From: Flavobacteriales bacterium
Lineage (GTDB): Bacteria; Bacteroidota; Bacteroidia; Flavobacteriales_G; JALEGO01
DNA: 64,000 bases
Reading direction: 5' to 3'
Assembly: GCA_020628935.1 (NCBI GenBank)
Contig: JAHDEG010000007.1
Span: 156,530-220,529 of the forward strand
The position numbers and the translations under genes were made by a program. The first letter of the stretch is position 1; each line of letters begins with the position of its first letter. Positions 36,011 to 45,100 of this stretch are shown here, one piece after another. The notes beneath the pieces are model-generated. The model saw only the letters and a program-made list of their open reading frames with translations, did no database searches and was not told where the DNA came from.

Positions 36011-37246
36011 TTAATGACTTATATTTTTCGGGTAGCAGATATAATGTTTTTTAACTTGTTTTGACATTGCTGAAATATTAAGCAAATCAACTGAAGCGGC
36101 AATATCTTGAACCTCTCCATTGGGGAACAAAACTTTAATATTATCCATATCCATATTATAGGCGTTATTGGTTATTATACCCTCATAAAAGTATGATCCT
36201 AATAAATCTCTATCTACTTTAAACTGAGACATAACTTTAGCCTTTAAATCATCAACCTTAGAATCACCGAAAGCTTCGTTTGAAAGCTCAACCTTAAATA
36301 AATTTCTATTGATAAATGACTTAGCTAAATAAGACAATGTTTGATCCTCGTGCAAAATCCATCCTTTTATGGAAGATATTATATCAAAATCATCCAAGTT
36401 TAAAAAGTGATTAATCACATCTTCATTACTCATGAAGTCATTTTTATCTATACTGGAAGTAAGAAAAAATTTGAGAAATGGGTTGCAATCAATCTGCCCC
36501 TCTTTAGCGCAAATATGTTTCGCTCTAAAAAGTATCGCACAAATTAGTTGATCAATTCCTAACGTGGTTTTGTGTAAGTATACTTGCCAGTACATTAATC
36601 GTCTGGCGGTTATAAATTTCTCAACTGAATAAACACCTTTAACCTCTACTACCAGCTCATTATTTGCTACATTTAACTTGTTAATTATTCTATCATAATT
36701 AACAATTCCTTCAGAAACTCCTGAGTAAAAGCTATCTCTGTTTAGGTAATCCATCCTGTCCATATCTAATTGACTAGACACTAATTGATGAAGAAACTTC
36801 TTTTTATATGTACCCTGAAAAATTTGACTTGCCAACTCCAACTTTCCATCAAATTCTTTATTTAATTTATTAATTAGCACCAAAGAGATTTCTTCGTGAT
36901 GTAATCCTTTTATTAATATTTTTTCTAGTGTATGAGAAAAAGGACCATGGCCAATGTCGTGCAAGAGAATAGCGATTTGAGCACCTATAGCTTCTTCGTC
37001 AGTAATTTGCACTCCCTTTGATTGCAAGGATCGAATACTTAACCCCATTAAGTGCATTGCTCCTAATGCATGTTCAAACCTCGAATGCCTTGCACCCGGA
37101 TAAACATAATTGGTTAAACCTAATTGATGAATTCGCCTTAATCGCTGAAAGTACGGATGGTTAACGATGTCAAAAATTAATTTATTTGGAATTGAAATAA
37201 ATCCATAAATAGGGTCGTTAACTACTGTGTGGCTTTTATAACTCAA
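36011..37246 (-). CDS. HD-domain phosphohydrolase (SAMHD1/dNTPase-like)
   Basis: A 411-residue cytosolic protein with the metal-binding HD motifs HSRFEHALG (His54), LLHDIGHGPFSH (His96-Asp97) and a later Asp in SQLDMDRMDYLNRDS, the arrangement of SAMHD1-like dNTP triphosphohydrolases. The N-terminal block INDPIYG-like VVNDPIYGFISIP is characteristic of the bacterial branch (for example Bacillus YwfO). The probable role is dNTP pool control. A TATCTTTG match on the minus strand at 37336-37329 could be its -7 element, but no -33 TTG is seen. Confidence 0.87.
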   Translation of the reverse strand: MSYKSHTVVNDPIYGFISIPNKLIFDIVNHPYFQRLRRIHQLGLTNYVYPGARHSRFEHALGAMHLMGLSIRSLQSKGVQITDEEAIGAQIAILLHDIGHGPFSHTLEKILIKGLHHEEISLVLINKLNKEFDGKLELASQIFQGTYKKKFLHQLVSSQLDMDRMDYLNRDSFYSGVSEGIVNYDRIINKLNVANNELVVEVKGVYSVEKFITARRLMYWQVYLHKTTLGIDQLICAILFRAKHICAKEGQIDCNPFLKFFLTSSIDKNDFMSNEDVINHFLNLDDFDIISSIKGWILHEDQTLSYLAKSFINRNLFKVELSNEAFGDSKVDDLKAKVMSQFKVDRDLLGSYFYEGIITNNAYNMDMDNIKVLFPNGEVQDIAASVDLLNISAMSKQVKKHYICYPKNISH

Positions 37247-37370
37247 ACTTTAACATTTTCACCAAAGGTATGCAGGTTTCGGAAAAAGCAAAACTTAATC
37301 TAATTTAAGATCTCGAATACCTAATAAACAAAGATAAATTACTATTTTTCAACCTTAAACTTTAATAATC

Positions 37371-38921
37371 ATGGAAAACATACATATACTTTGGGCTGAT
37401 GACGAAATAGACCTACTGAAGCCTCACGTAATGTTTTTAGAGGAAAAAGGTTATAAAGTTGAAACGGCCAATAATGGATTTGACGCTTTAGAACTTATTG
37501 CTGAACAAAGCTTTGATGTGGTTCTATTAGATGAAAACATGCCCGGCTATACGGGTCTTGAAACACTTTCTAAGCTAAAGGAAACCCATCCTTCCCTACC
37601 TGTAATTATGATTACTAAAAGCGAAGAAGAGCATATAATGGAAGATGCTATTGGTTCAAAAATATCTGATTACTTAATTAAACCAGTTAATCCTAACCAA
37701 ATTTTACTCTCTTTAAAAAAGAACTTAGATCATAAGAGACTTATTAAAGAGCGTTCTTCTCAAAAATACCAACAAGAGTTTAGAAACATATCTATGATAC
37801 TAAACGGACGGTTAAATACCAACGACTGGTTTGATCTTTACAGAAAGCTAACTTATTGGGATTTAGAACTTGGTAAGAGTGAAGATAGCATGAAAGAGAT
37901 TCTTAACAACCAAAAGAAAGAAGCTAACGCGCTTTTTTCAAAATTTGTTGAAAATAATTATGAAGATTGGTTAAATACAAAAGATGAAGATAATCCCACT
38001 CTTTCTCACCTTTTATTGAAGGAAAAGTTATTTGATAATTTAAATGAGAAAGACAGCGTCTTTCTCATTGTTGTAGATAATCTCAGATACGATCAATTGC
38101 TTACTCTAAAACCACTTTTAAGCGAATATTTTAAAATTGAAGAAGAGGGTTTGTATTCAAGTATTTTACCAACTGCTACGCAGTATGCGAGAAATGCTTT
38201 ATTTGCAGGACTAATGCCATCTGAAATTGAAAAAAGCTATCCTGATTTATGGAAAAATGAAGAAGATGAAGGCAGTAAAAATGAACACGAACACGAGTTA
38301 CTTATCAAAAACCTTAAAAGGTCAGGGAAAAATTTAAAGACAAGCTATTTCAAAGTTTTAAATTCAGACTTTGGCAAAAAAGTGAATGACCAATTCAATA
38401 ATCTTTTAAATAACAACTTAAATGTTATTGTTTACAATTTTATTGATATGCTATCTCATGCAGCTACCGACACTAAACTGATTAAGGAAATGGCTGAAGA
38501 TGAAGCTGCATACAGAGAATTAACGTTAAGCTGGTTTAAACATTCCAATTTATCTGCACTATTAAAGAAAATATCTGCTGCAGGTAAAAAAGTGTTTTTA
38601 ACTACAGATCACGGAACTATTTTAGTAGAACATCCTTCAAAAGTGATTGGAGATAAAGCAACCAATACCAACCTTAGATATAAGGTTGGTAAAAACTTAC
38701 AGTATGACGAAAAAGATGTTTTAGAGGTAAGAAATCCTAAAGATATTTTCCTTCCAAAGTCTAATGTAAGCTCCAAGTATATATTTGCAAAAGAAAATAT
38801 GTTTTTTGCTTACCCAAATAACTATAATCATTACGTGAATTATTATAAAGATACATTTCAACATGGCGGTATATCATTGGAAGAAATGCTAATCCCTTAC
38901 GTAATGTTTGCACCTAAATAA
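37371..38921 (+). CDS. porX: PorX: response regulator with PglZ phosphatase-type output domain
   Basis: 516 residues. The receiver domain (1-120) has the acidic pocket Asp10/Asp11, phospho-acceptor Asp54 (LLDENMPG), Thr82 and Lys104. A helical linker leads to a PglZ/alkaline-phosphatase-fold domain (about 225-510) with VVDNLRYD (234-241), PTATQYARN and TTDHGT. This fusion is PorX, which with PorY regulates type IX secretion in Bacteroidota. The PglZ domain of characterised PorX is a zinc-dependent phosphodiesterase. PorY is not nearby. The DEAD-box gene begins 1 bp after its stop. Confidence 0.93.
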   Translation: MENIHILWADDEIDLLKPHVMFLEEKGYKVETANNGFDALELIAEQSFDVVLLDENMPGYTGLETLSKLKETHPSLPVIMITKSEEEHIMEDAIGSKISDYLIKPVNPNQILLSLKKNLDHKRLIKERSSQKYQQEFRNISMILNGRLNTNDWFDLYRKLTYWDLELGKSEDSMKEILNNQKKEANALFSKFVENNYEDWLNTKDEDNPTLSHLLLKEKLFDNLNEKDSVFLIVVDNLRYDQLLTLKPLLSEYFKIEEEGLYSSILPTATQYARNALFAGLMPSEIEKSYPDLWKNEEDEGSKNEHEHELLIKNLKRSGKNLKTSYFKVLNSDFGKKVNDQFNNLLNNNLNVIVYNFIDMLSHAATDTKLIKEMAEDEAAYRELTLSWFKHSNLSALLKKISAAGKKVFLTTDHGTILVEHPSKVIGDKATNTNLRYKVGKNLQYDEKDVLEVRNPKDIFLPKSNVSSKYIFAKENMFFAYPNNYNHYVNYYKDTFQHGGISLEEMLIPYVMFAPK

Positions 38922-38922
38922 C

Positions 38923-40278
38923 ATGAAAAAATTTACCGATTTAAAACTTTCGAAACAGCTTCAAAAAGCATTAGTAGATTTAAAATTCACTAACCTTACT
39001 CCCATACAGGAGGAAACATTTTCAAAAATTCTTTCAGGGAAGGATATAGTCGGTATAGCCCAAACAGGAACAGGAAAAACTCTTGCGTATTCGCTACCTA
39101 TATTACAAAATTTAGCTTTTTCTGAACAAGCTCACCCTAGAGTCTTAGTTGTTGTTCCTACCCGAGAATTAGCTGTTCAGGTAGCTGAAAATTTACAAGA
39201 ATACTCTAAATACACCAGCACCAGAATTAAAAAAGTATACGGTGGAACGAATATAAACACTCAAAAAAAAGATCTTGTTGATGGTGCCGATATAATAGTA
39301 GCAACACCCGGTAGGCTGTATGATTTAGTATTATCAGGAAATATTAAATTAAAATCAGTTAACAAACTTATAATTGATGAAGTTGACATAATGCTTGATC
39401 TAGGATTTAGATTTCAATTAAACAATATTTTTGAACTCCTCCCAGAAAAAAGACAAAACATAATGTTCTCTGCAACTATGACTGAAGAAGTAGATGCGCT
39501 TATAAATAGTTATTTCCGCAATCCTTTAAAAGTTTCAATTGCATTAAGCGGTACTCCTCTGCATAACATCCATCAAAACAGTATTGCAGTCCCAAATTTT
39601 TACACCAAAATAAATTTACTAAAGCACCTATTAGCGGACAAAGAAACCTTTCAAAAAGTACTCATTTTCGTTTCTTATAAACGACATGCCGACAAAGTTT
39701 TTGAAGAACTCAGCGAACACTTTGCTTCTCAGCTTGCTATAATTCATGCTAATAAATCACAAAACCACAGACTAAAATCTGTTGAACAGTTTGATGCAGG
39801 CTCTAAAACTATACTTGTTGCTACAGATGTTATAGCTAGAGGACTAGACATGGATAATATTAGTCATGTTATTAATTTTGACACACCAACTTATCCAGAA
39901 AATTACATGCACAGAATTGGGAGAACAGGTCGAGCTGAGAAAGAAGGAACTAGTTATTTATTCTACACCCCAAAAGAACATGATAATAAGCTCGCTATTG
40001 AGGTATTAATGAACTATGAAATTCCTTCAATTGAGTTACCCCAAGAAGTAGAACTCTCTAAACAACTAATTGCTGAAGAGAGACCGAAAACAGGTGAAAG
40101 CGGAAACTACAACCGAAACAGCAAAATTAAATTTGAAGATGGAGGAGGCGCATTTCACGAGAAAAAAGCCAAAAACCGTAAAGTTAATACTGGAGGAAGC
40201 TACAGAGAAAAACTAGCCAAAAAATATAAAAAGTCAAAAACAAAGGGAGACAAAAACAGAAATAAAAGAATGAAATAA
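38923..40278 (+). CDS. DEAD-box RNA helicase
   Basis: 451 residues from ATG 38923, which follows the porX stop after one base; an earlier in-frame ATG would overlap porX. Motifs: Q motif (LTPIQEETF), motif I AQTGTGKT (46-53), PTRELA, motif II DEVD (152-155, a Val in place of the usual Ala), SAT (183-185) and HRIGRTGR. The last 75 residues form a very basic tail (KKYKKSKTKGDKNRNKRMK) suited to RNA binding. It is related to the RhlE/CsdA groups. Co-transcription with porX is implied; a functional link is not known. Confidence 0.93.
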   Translation: MKKFTDLKLSKQLQKALVDLKFTNLTPIQEETFSKILSGKDIVGIAQTGTGKTLAYSLPILQNLAFSEQAHPRVLVVVPTRELAVQVAENLQEYSKYTSTRIKKVYGGTNINTQKKDLVDGADIIVATPGRLYDLVLSGNIKLKSVNKLIIDEVDIMLDLGFRFQLNNIFELLPEKRQNIMFSATMTEEVDALINSYFRNPLKVSIALSGTPLHNIHQNSIAVPNFYTKINLLKHLLADKETFQKVLIFVSYKRHADKVFEELSEHFASQLAIIHANKSQNHRLKSVEQFDAGSKTILVATDVIARGLDMDNISHVINFDTPTYPENYMHRIGRTGRAEKEGTSYLFYTPKEHDNKLAIEVLMNYEIPSIELPQEVELSKQLIAEERPKTGESGNYNRNSKIKFEDGGGAFHEKKAKNRKVNTGGSYREKLAKKYKKSKTKGDKNRNKRMK

Positions 40279-40363
40279 TAAAAAGTAGATTCATAGTTCT
40301 AGCCCCTATCTTTTTCATTTTACATACCTTGTAACTATAAATGTTGTTTTAAGTATAAACATT

Positions 40364-41110
40364 GTGGTTAAGTTTTTAAATATATCACTACTTATTATGG
40401 TAACTCTGCTTTGTTCAAGCACGAGTTATTCTCAAATAAACCTCGATCAGCGCGTTATTGGTTCAACAGGCGGATTTGCAAATGACGCAGATATAAAACT
40501 TACATATACAGTAGGAGAAACAATTGTAAATACTACTGAATTCGGAAATAATTTCTTGACTCAAGGCTTTAACCAACCAAATATTTTTGAAAAAAGTGCC
40601 TTAATTATTAACATAAATACTTTTGACGCAAGCTGTTTAAATATACAAGACGGAATTGCTATAATAAATCTAGAAAACGGAACAGGGCCCTACGAAATTG
40701 TTTGGAGTGAAAACAATAGTATTAAAGATACAAGCGAATTATATTTACCTGGAAATTACTTTGTTAATGTAACCGATAGTGAAGGCAAGTTTGCAACATT
40801 AGATTTTGAAATCAAAGCTGCTAAAAATGAAGATTGCGGTCTGCAAATATACTCCGGTATTACCCCAAACAACGATGGTGAAAATGACTTATGGATTATT
40901 GATGGGTTTACGGAAGGAAAAGAAAATGAAGTATATATTTTTGACCGATTTGGGAATACCGTTTGGGAAGGAACCAACTACGACAACAACTTAGTAGTTT
41001 GGGATGGAAAAAATAAAAACGGAAGAGAGCTTCCTACTGGAACATATTTTTATATAATTGAAGTAAACGAAGGACCTTCATACAAAGGATGGGTACAATT
41101 AACAAAGTAA
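40364..41110 (+). CDS. Small T9SS cargo with gliding-motility (CHU_C) C-terminal domain
   Basis: A 248-residue secreted protein. The GTG at 40364 is the only start that preserves the signal peptide (MVKFLNISLLIMVTLL...SYSQ). An N-terminal block INLDQRVIGSTGG with TYTVGETIVNT is common in T9SS-secreted Bacteroidota proteins. One SprB-like segment (FDASCLNIQDGIAIINLENG) and a CHU_C domain follow (about 160-248: GITPNNDGENDLW, VYIFDRFGNTVWEG and VWDGKNKNGREL). It overlaps the next gene, a PorP/SprF, by 22 bases, which marks it as the likely cognate client. It is far smaller than usual SprB-type adhesins. Confidence 0.88.
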   Translation: MVKFLNISLLIMVTLLCSSTSYSQINLDQRVIGSTGGFANDADIKLTYTVGETIVNTTEFGNNFLTQGFNQPNIFEKSALIININTFDASCLNIQDGIAIINLENGTGPYEIVWSENNSIKDTSELYLPGNYFVNVTDSEGKFATLDFEIKAAKNEDCGLQIYSGITPNNDGENDLWIIDGFTEGKENEVYIFDRFGNTVWEGTNYDNNLVVWDGKNKNGRELPTGTYFYIIEVNEGPSYKGWVQLTK

Positions 41111-42021
41111 TTATAATAATAGTGTTATTATTTAGCGCGGCTGAAAATATTTATTCTCAGCAAGACCCGCTATTTAGTAAATACATGTTTAACCCTTTAT
41201 TTGTTAATCCAGCATACGCAGGGAGCCGAGAAACAATTAGTTCAGTATTATTATACCGAGCACAATGGGTTGGTTTTGATGATGCTCCAAACACACAAAC
41301 ATTTAGCGTTCACTCACCATTAGCTCAAAAAAAAATGGGAGTTGGTGTTAGTATAATTCGTGATCAACTGGGGCCATCTGTTACACATGGCATTTTAGGG
41401 GCTTATGCTTATAGAATTAAAATGTTAGATGGTAAATTAAGTTTTGCTCTAAGAGGAGCACTTTACAACTATGGTTTTGACTGGAGTAAAATTGATTATA
41501 AAAACAATGAAACAAACTTACTCACACAACAAATTAATTATTGGATGCCCAGTTTTGATTTTGGCCTTCGTTTTCACAACAAAAGTTCATACGTTGGCTT
41601 AACATTTTCACATTTAAATCAGCCAAGCATACAAAGAAACGAAGGCATTGATTCTTTAACAAATACATTTCAACTCATACCACATGCCATTTTAACAGCC
41701 GGTAAAGCATTTAAAATGAGTGACGATTTGGTATTAAAACCATCAGTATTAGTTAATACTTCTACTTCTTTAATTACAACAGCAGACTTTAATTTTAGCG
41801 CATTGCTAAAAAATGTTTTTTGGGTGGGAGCTTCTTACAGAACAAGCAAAACTATTGTAGCGATGATACAGTATGATTTAAACCCAAATATTAGCGTTGG
41901 ATATTCTTATGATATTACTCTAAACAAGCTTATAAATTACAATAGCGGCTCACATGAATTTTTTCTGAGGTACGATTTAGATTACAAAAAATCTAAAATA
42001 CTTTCCCCACGATACTTCTAA
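41089..42021 (+). CDS. PorP/SprF family T9SS outer-membrane protein
   Basis: 310 residues. A signal peptide (MGTINKVIIIIVLLF...IYSQ) is followed by the family signature QQDPLFSKYMFNPLFVNPAYAGSR, here spanning residues about 24-47, and an outer-membrane beta-barrel with alternating aromatic strands ending in HEFFLRYDLDY. PorP/SprF proteins partner particular adhesins for T9SS export or anchoring. It overlaps the upstream CHU_C gene and is followed by a PorE-like gene, a standard cargo-PorP-OmpA order. Confidence 0.94.
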   Translation: MGTINKVIIIIVLLFSAAENIYSQQDPLFSKYMFNPLFVNPAYAGSRETISSVLLYRAQWVGFDDAPNTQTFSVHSPLAQKKMGVGVSIIRDQLGPSVTHGILGAYAYRIKMLDGKLSFALRGALYNYGFDWSKIDYKNNETNLLTQQINYWMPSFDFGLRFHNKSSYVGLTFSHLNQPSIQRNEGIDSLTNTFQLIPHAILTAGKAFKMSDDLVLKPSVLVNTSTSLITTADFNFSALLKNVFWVGASYRTSKTIVAMIQYDLNPNISVGYSYDITLNKLINYNSGSHEFFLRYDLDYKKSKILSPRYF

Positions 42022-42103
42022 CATTAAAAGAGGGCCATTTACATTAAAATCATCTCATTATTTTACATCAATTAATTATTAAATAATGTACTTTTGAGGG
42101 TAT

Positions 42104-45100
42104 ATGATGTCTCGGAACGTACAAAAAACGAACTTGATCTGCCGATCAATTGTACTTACGTTGCTAATCATTACCTATTCTTACAACCTTGTTTCACAAA
42201 GCAAGAGAGCTACAAAACTTTATAATCTTGAACAATATGCGCTAGCTATTCCCATTTTAGAAAAAGAATACTCAAAAACCAACACTGCAACAATTGCAGA
42301 AAAACTAGCTATAAGCTATTGGAAAATCAACAAATACAACAAAGCAGAAGAATACTTTAAAATCTTAGAAACCGAAAATGCATTAACTAAAGAGACTGCA
42401 TTTATTTACGGACAAGTATTAAAATCTAACAATAAAGCAAAAGAAGCAGTAGTTGTATATGCAGCTAACAAACTCAACAACACCAATGATTTTAAATACC
42501 GATTTAACGAGTTACAAAAATGGGAAAAACAAAACCCAAATTTTGATATTAATGAAATTAACGGGATTAATTCTAAGGCTTCTGAATTTAGTCCCACTAA
42601 ATATAAAGACAAATTAGTTTATGTTTCTGATCAATTAGACGATTACGTTTACGACCTAAAATCAGGTAGAACGGGCAAGCCATTTTTATCCATCTTTGAA
42701 GCCACACCAACTTCAGACTCCCTAAACTTTGAAGATCAAAAATTATTTCACAAACAATTTAACGAAGATTACCATACCGGACCAATAACATTTGACACTT
42801 CTTATACATTAGCTTTTTACACTGTGGTGAAAAATTTAAAGAAAGGGTCAGATTTTGAAAACAAACCTCAACTATATTTCTCTGTCAATACTAACAATAA
42901 ATGGTCATCACCAAAACCATTTTCGTATAATAACGAAAACTACTCTTTAGCACACCCAACCTTAAGTGAAGATGGTAAAATGCTAATTTTCACTTCTGAC
43001 CTCCCAGATGGTTTTGGAGGCAAAGATTTATATGCATCCTACCTAATTGGCAGCGCATGGTCTAAACCTCTTAATCTGGGCAAAGGTGTAAATACAAATA
43101 GAGATGAAGTTTTTCCCTACCTACTAAATAAAAACACATTATATTTTTCATCTAATGGCCATACTGGTTTTGGAGGATACGATTTATTTTTAAGTAATAA
43201 AACAAGCAAATGGAGCACTGCAATAAATTTAAAAACACCTATCAATTCAACTAAAGATGATTTTGGATTAATATTTTTCGGGGAAAACTGGGGCTATTTT
43301 TCTTCTAATAGATCAAAAGGAATGGGTGATGATGATATTTATCACTTCAAATCTTTGCTTGACAGTACAAAAAACTCTATTGAAATAACTGGTATTTTTA
43401 TGTACAGCGAATTAAGCCCAGCAAACGGTCAAGAGTTACAAATACTTGACGAAAACGACATTGTATTATCAACAACCTACACAAACGAAAAAGGAGCATT
43501 TGTTTTTAGTAACCTTGAACCCGATAGAAATTATAAAATTAAACTGGCTAATGAAGATGTGCAATTAGATGCAGATGCACTTATAATTATCACCAACGAT
43601 AAAGGAGATAAGGTAATGCAGTTAACACCAGATAGTAAGGGGGTGTTTAAATACAAAACACTCAAAGCAGATCGCTTTGAGAAATTATCTGAAATAACTT
43701 TAAACGATGAGGAAATCAAACTTCCGTGGGTTTACGGAAGAGCGTTTAAAAAACTTCCTGGCGACTTACCAGAAGGGTTAGAAGTACTTGTTCTCGATGA
43801 TAATGGTAATATTTTGCTATCAACATTTATAGACGAAAATGGAAGTTTCAAATTCGAAAACCTCCCCCTCGATAAAAACTATAAAATAAGATTAAAAGAG
43901 TTTAGTGACGAAGGAATAATAGTTTTACTAGACCAATACAACAAAGAAATTGCCAAATTAATTCCTGATGGAAAAGGAGGATTTAATTACGAGATATTAT
44001 CAAGCGATAAAGCCGCGATGAATTTATTAAAAAACTCAGATATTTTCTTAACACTAAACACCCTAATAAGTGGTTTAGTTGAACTTCCTTACGACATACC
44101 AGACAATTTATCTCTTATTTTAAAAGACGACCAAGGATTTATAATTGACACTATTTTTGTAGATCAAAACGGAAGGTTTACATATTCTAACTTAAGTCCA
44201 TACGAAAATTATAGTTTAACCTTAACTACTAGCGACAATGAATTAGACTTAAGTGATGCAAATATTTTCCTGCTCAATAACGATGGAAAGAAAGTACAGG
44301 TACTCAACAAAGATTTTACTTTCTTCACTTTTCAAACACTCTCTAAAGAAGAATATAACACTTTGCCGCCACTTAGCGATTCAGACGTACAGTTTGGAAT
44401 TGCAGGCAAAATATACAACTATCTACCAGGCGATTTACCTGAAGGCTTGGAGGTTTTATTATTAGACGATCAAGGTAATATTTTAGATAGGGCCATAACC
44501 GATAGATTTGGGAATTTTAATTTTAAAACTTTACCAAGCGATAATAATTACACTATTTCAGTGGTTAACACCAACGATGAAGATTTAAAACTATTTATTG
44601 TAGATGAAGCTAGAAATGAAGTTCAAGTACAAGGCGAAAACGGAAAATTCACCTATAAAAAGTTAACTAAAGAACATGCTAGACTTTTGCAACTAATCGA
44701 AGAAGACAACGCTCATACTACCTTGCGAATTGCTAATAACAAAGAATTGCCAAAAAATGCTCAAATTTCATTACTAGATGAAAACAAAAATTTCATAAAA
44801 AAAATAAAAGTACAAAACGACAACAAGACCATCCGATTAACTAACCTAAACTCTTATAAAGAGTATTATATAGCACTTTATGGAGTGAATAATGAAACCA
44901 CCGATTTCATAGAAGAACTAAATGCCATTAACGAAAAAAACAAACCTGTAGTAAAAATTAGCAAAGAAGGTAAAAACCTATTCAAGTTTTACGCATTAAA
45001 AGCGTATGAATACGAAATGCTTCCTAATTTAATTGAAGTTGATGAAGAACTAACTGTTTCAGGAAGAATTGAAACAGCCACTGAATTAAATTCAGAAGGC

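Noticed and set aside
36011..37246. SAMHD1-like HD dNTPase as an anti-phage nucleotide-depletion gene
   Set aside because: The housekeeping YwfO-like branch fits better, and no defence neighbours, transposases or compositional shift surround it.
37329..37336. TATCTTTG (minus strand) as a full promoter of the HD gene
   Set aside because: The nearest TTG is 13 bp away rather than 19-21, so it is noted only in the gene entry.
37371..38921. PglZ domain, as found in BREX phage-defence systems
   Set aside because: It is fused to a receiver domain in the PorX layout, and no BREX genes (brxC, brxL, pglX) are nearby.
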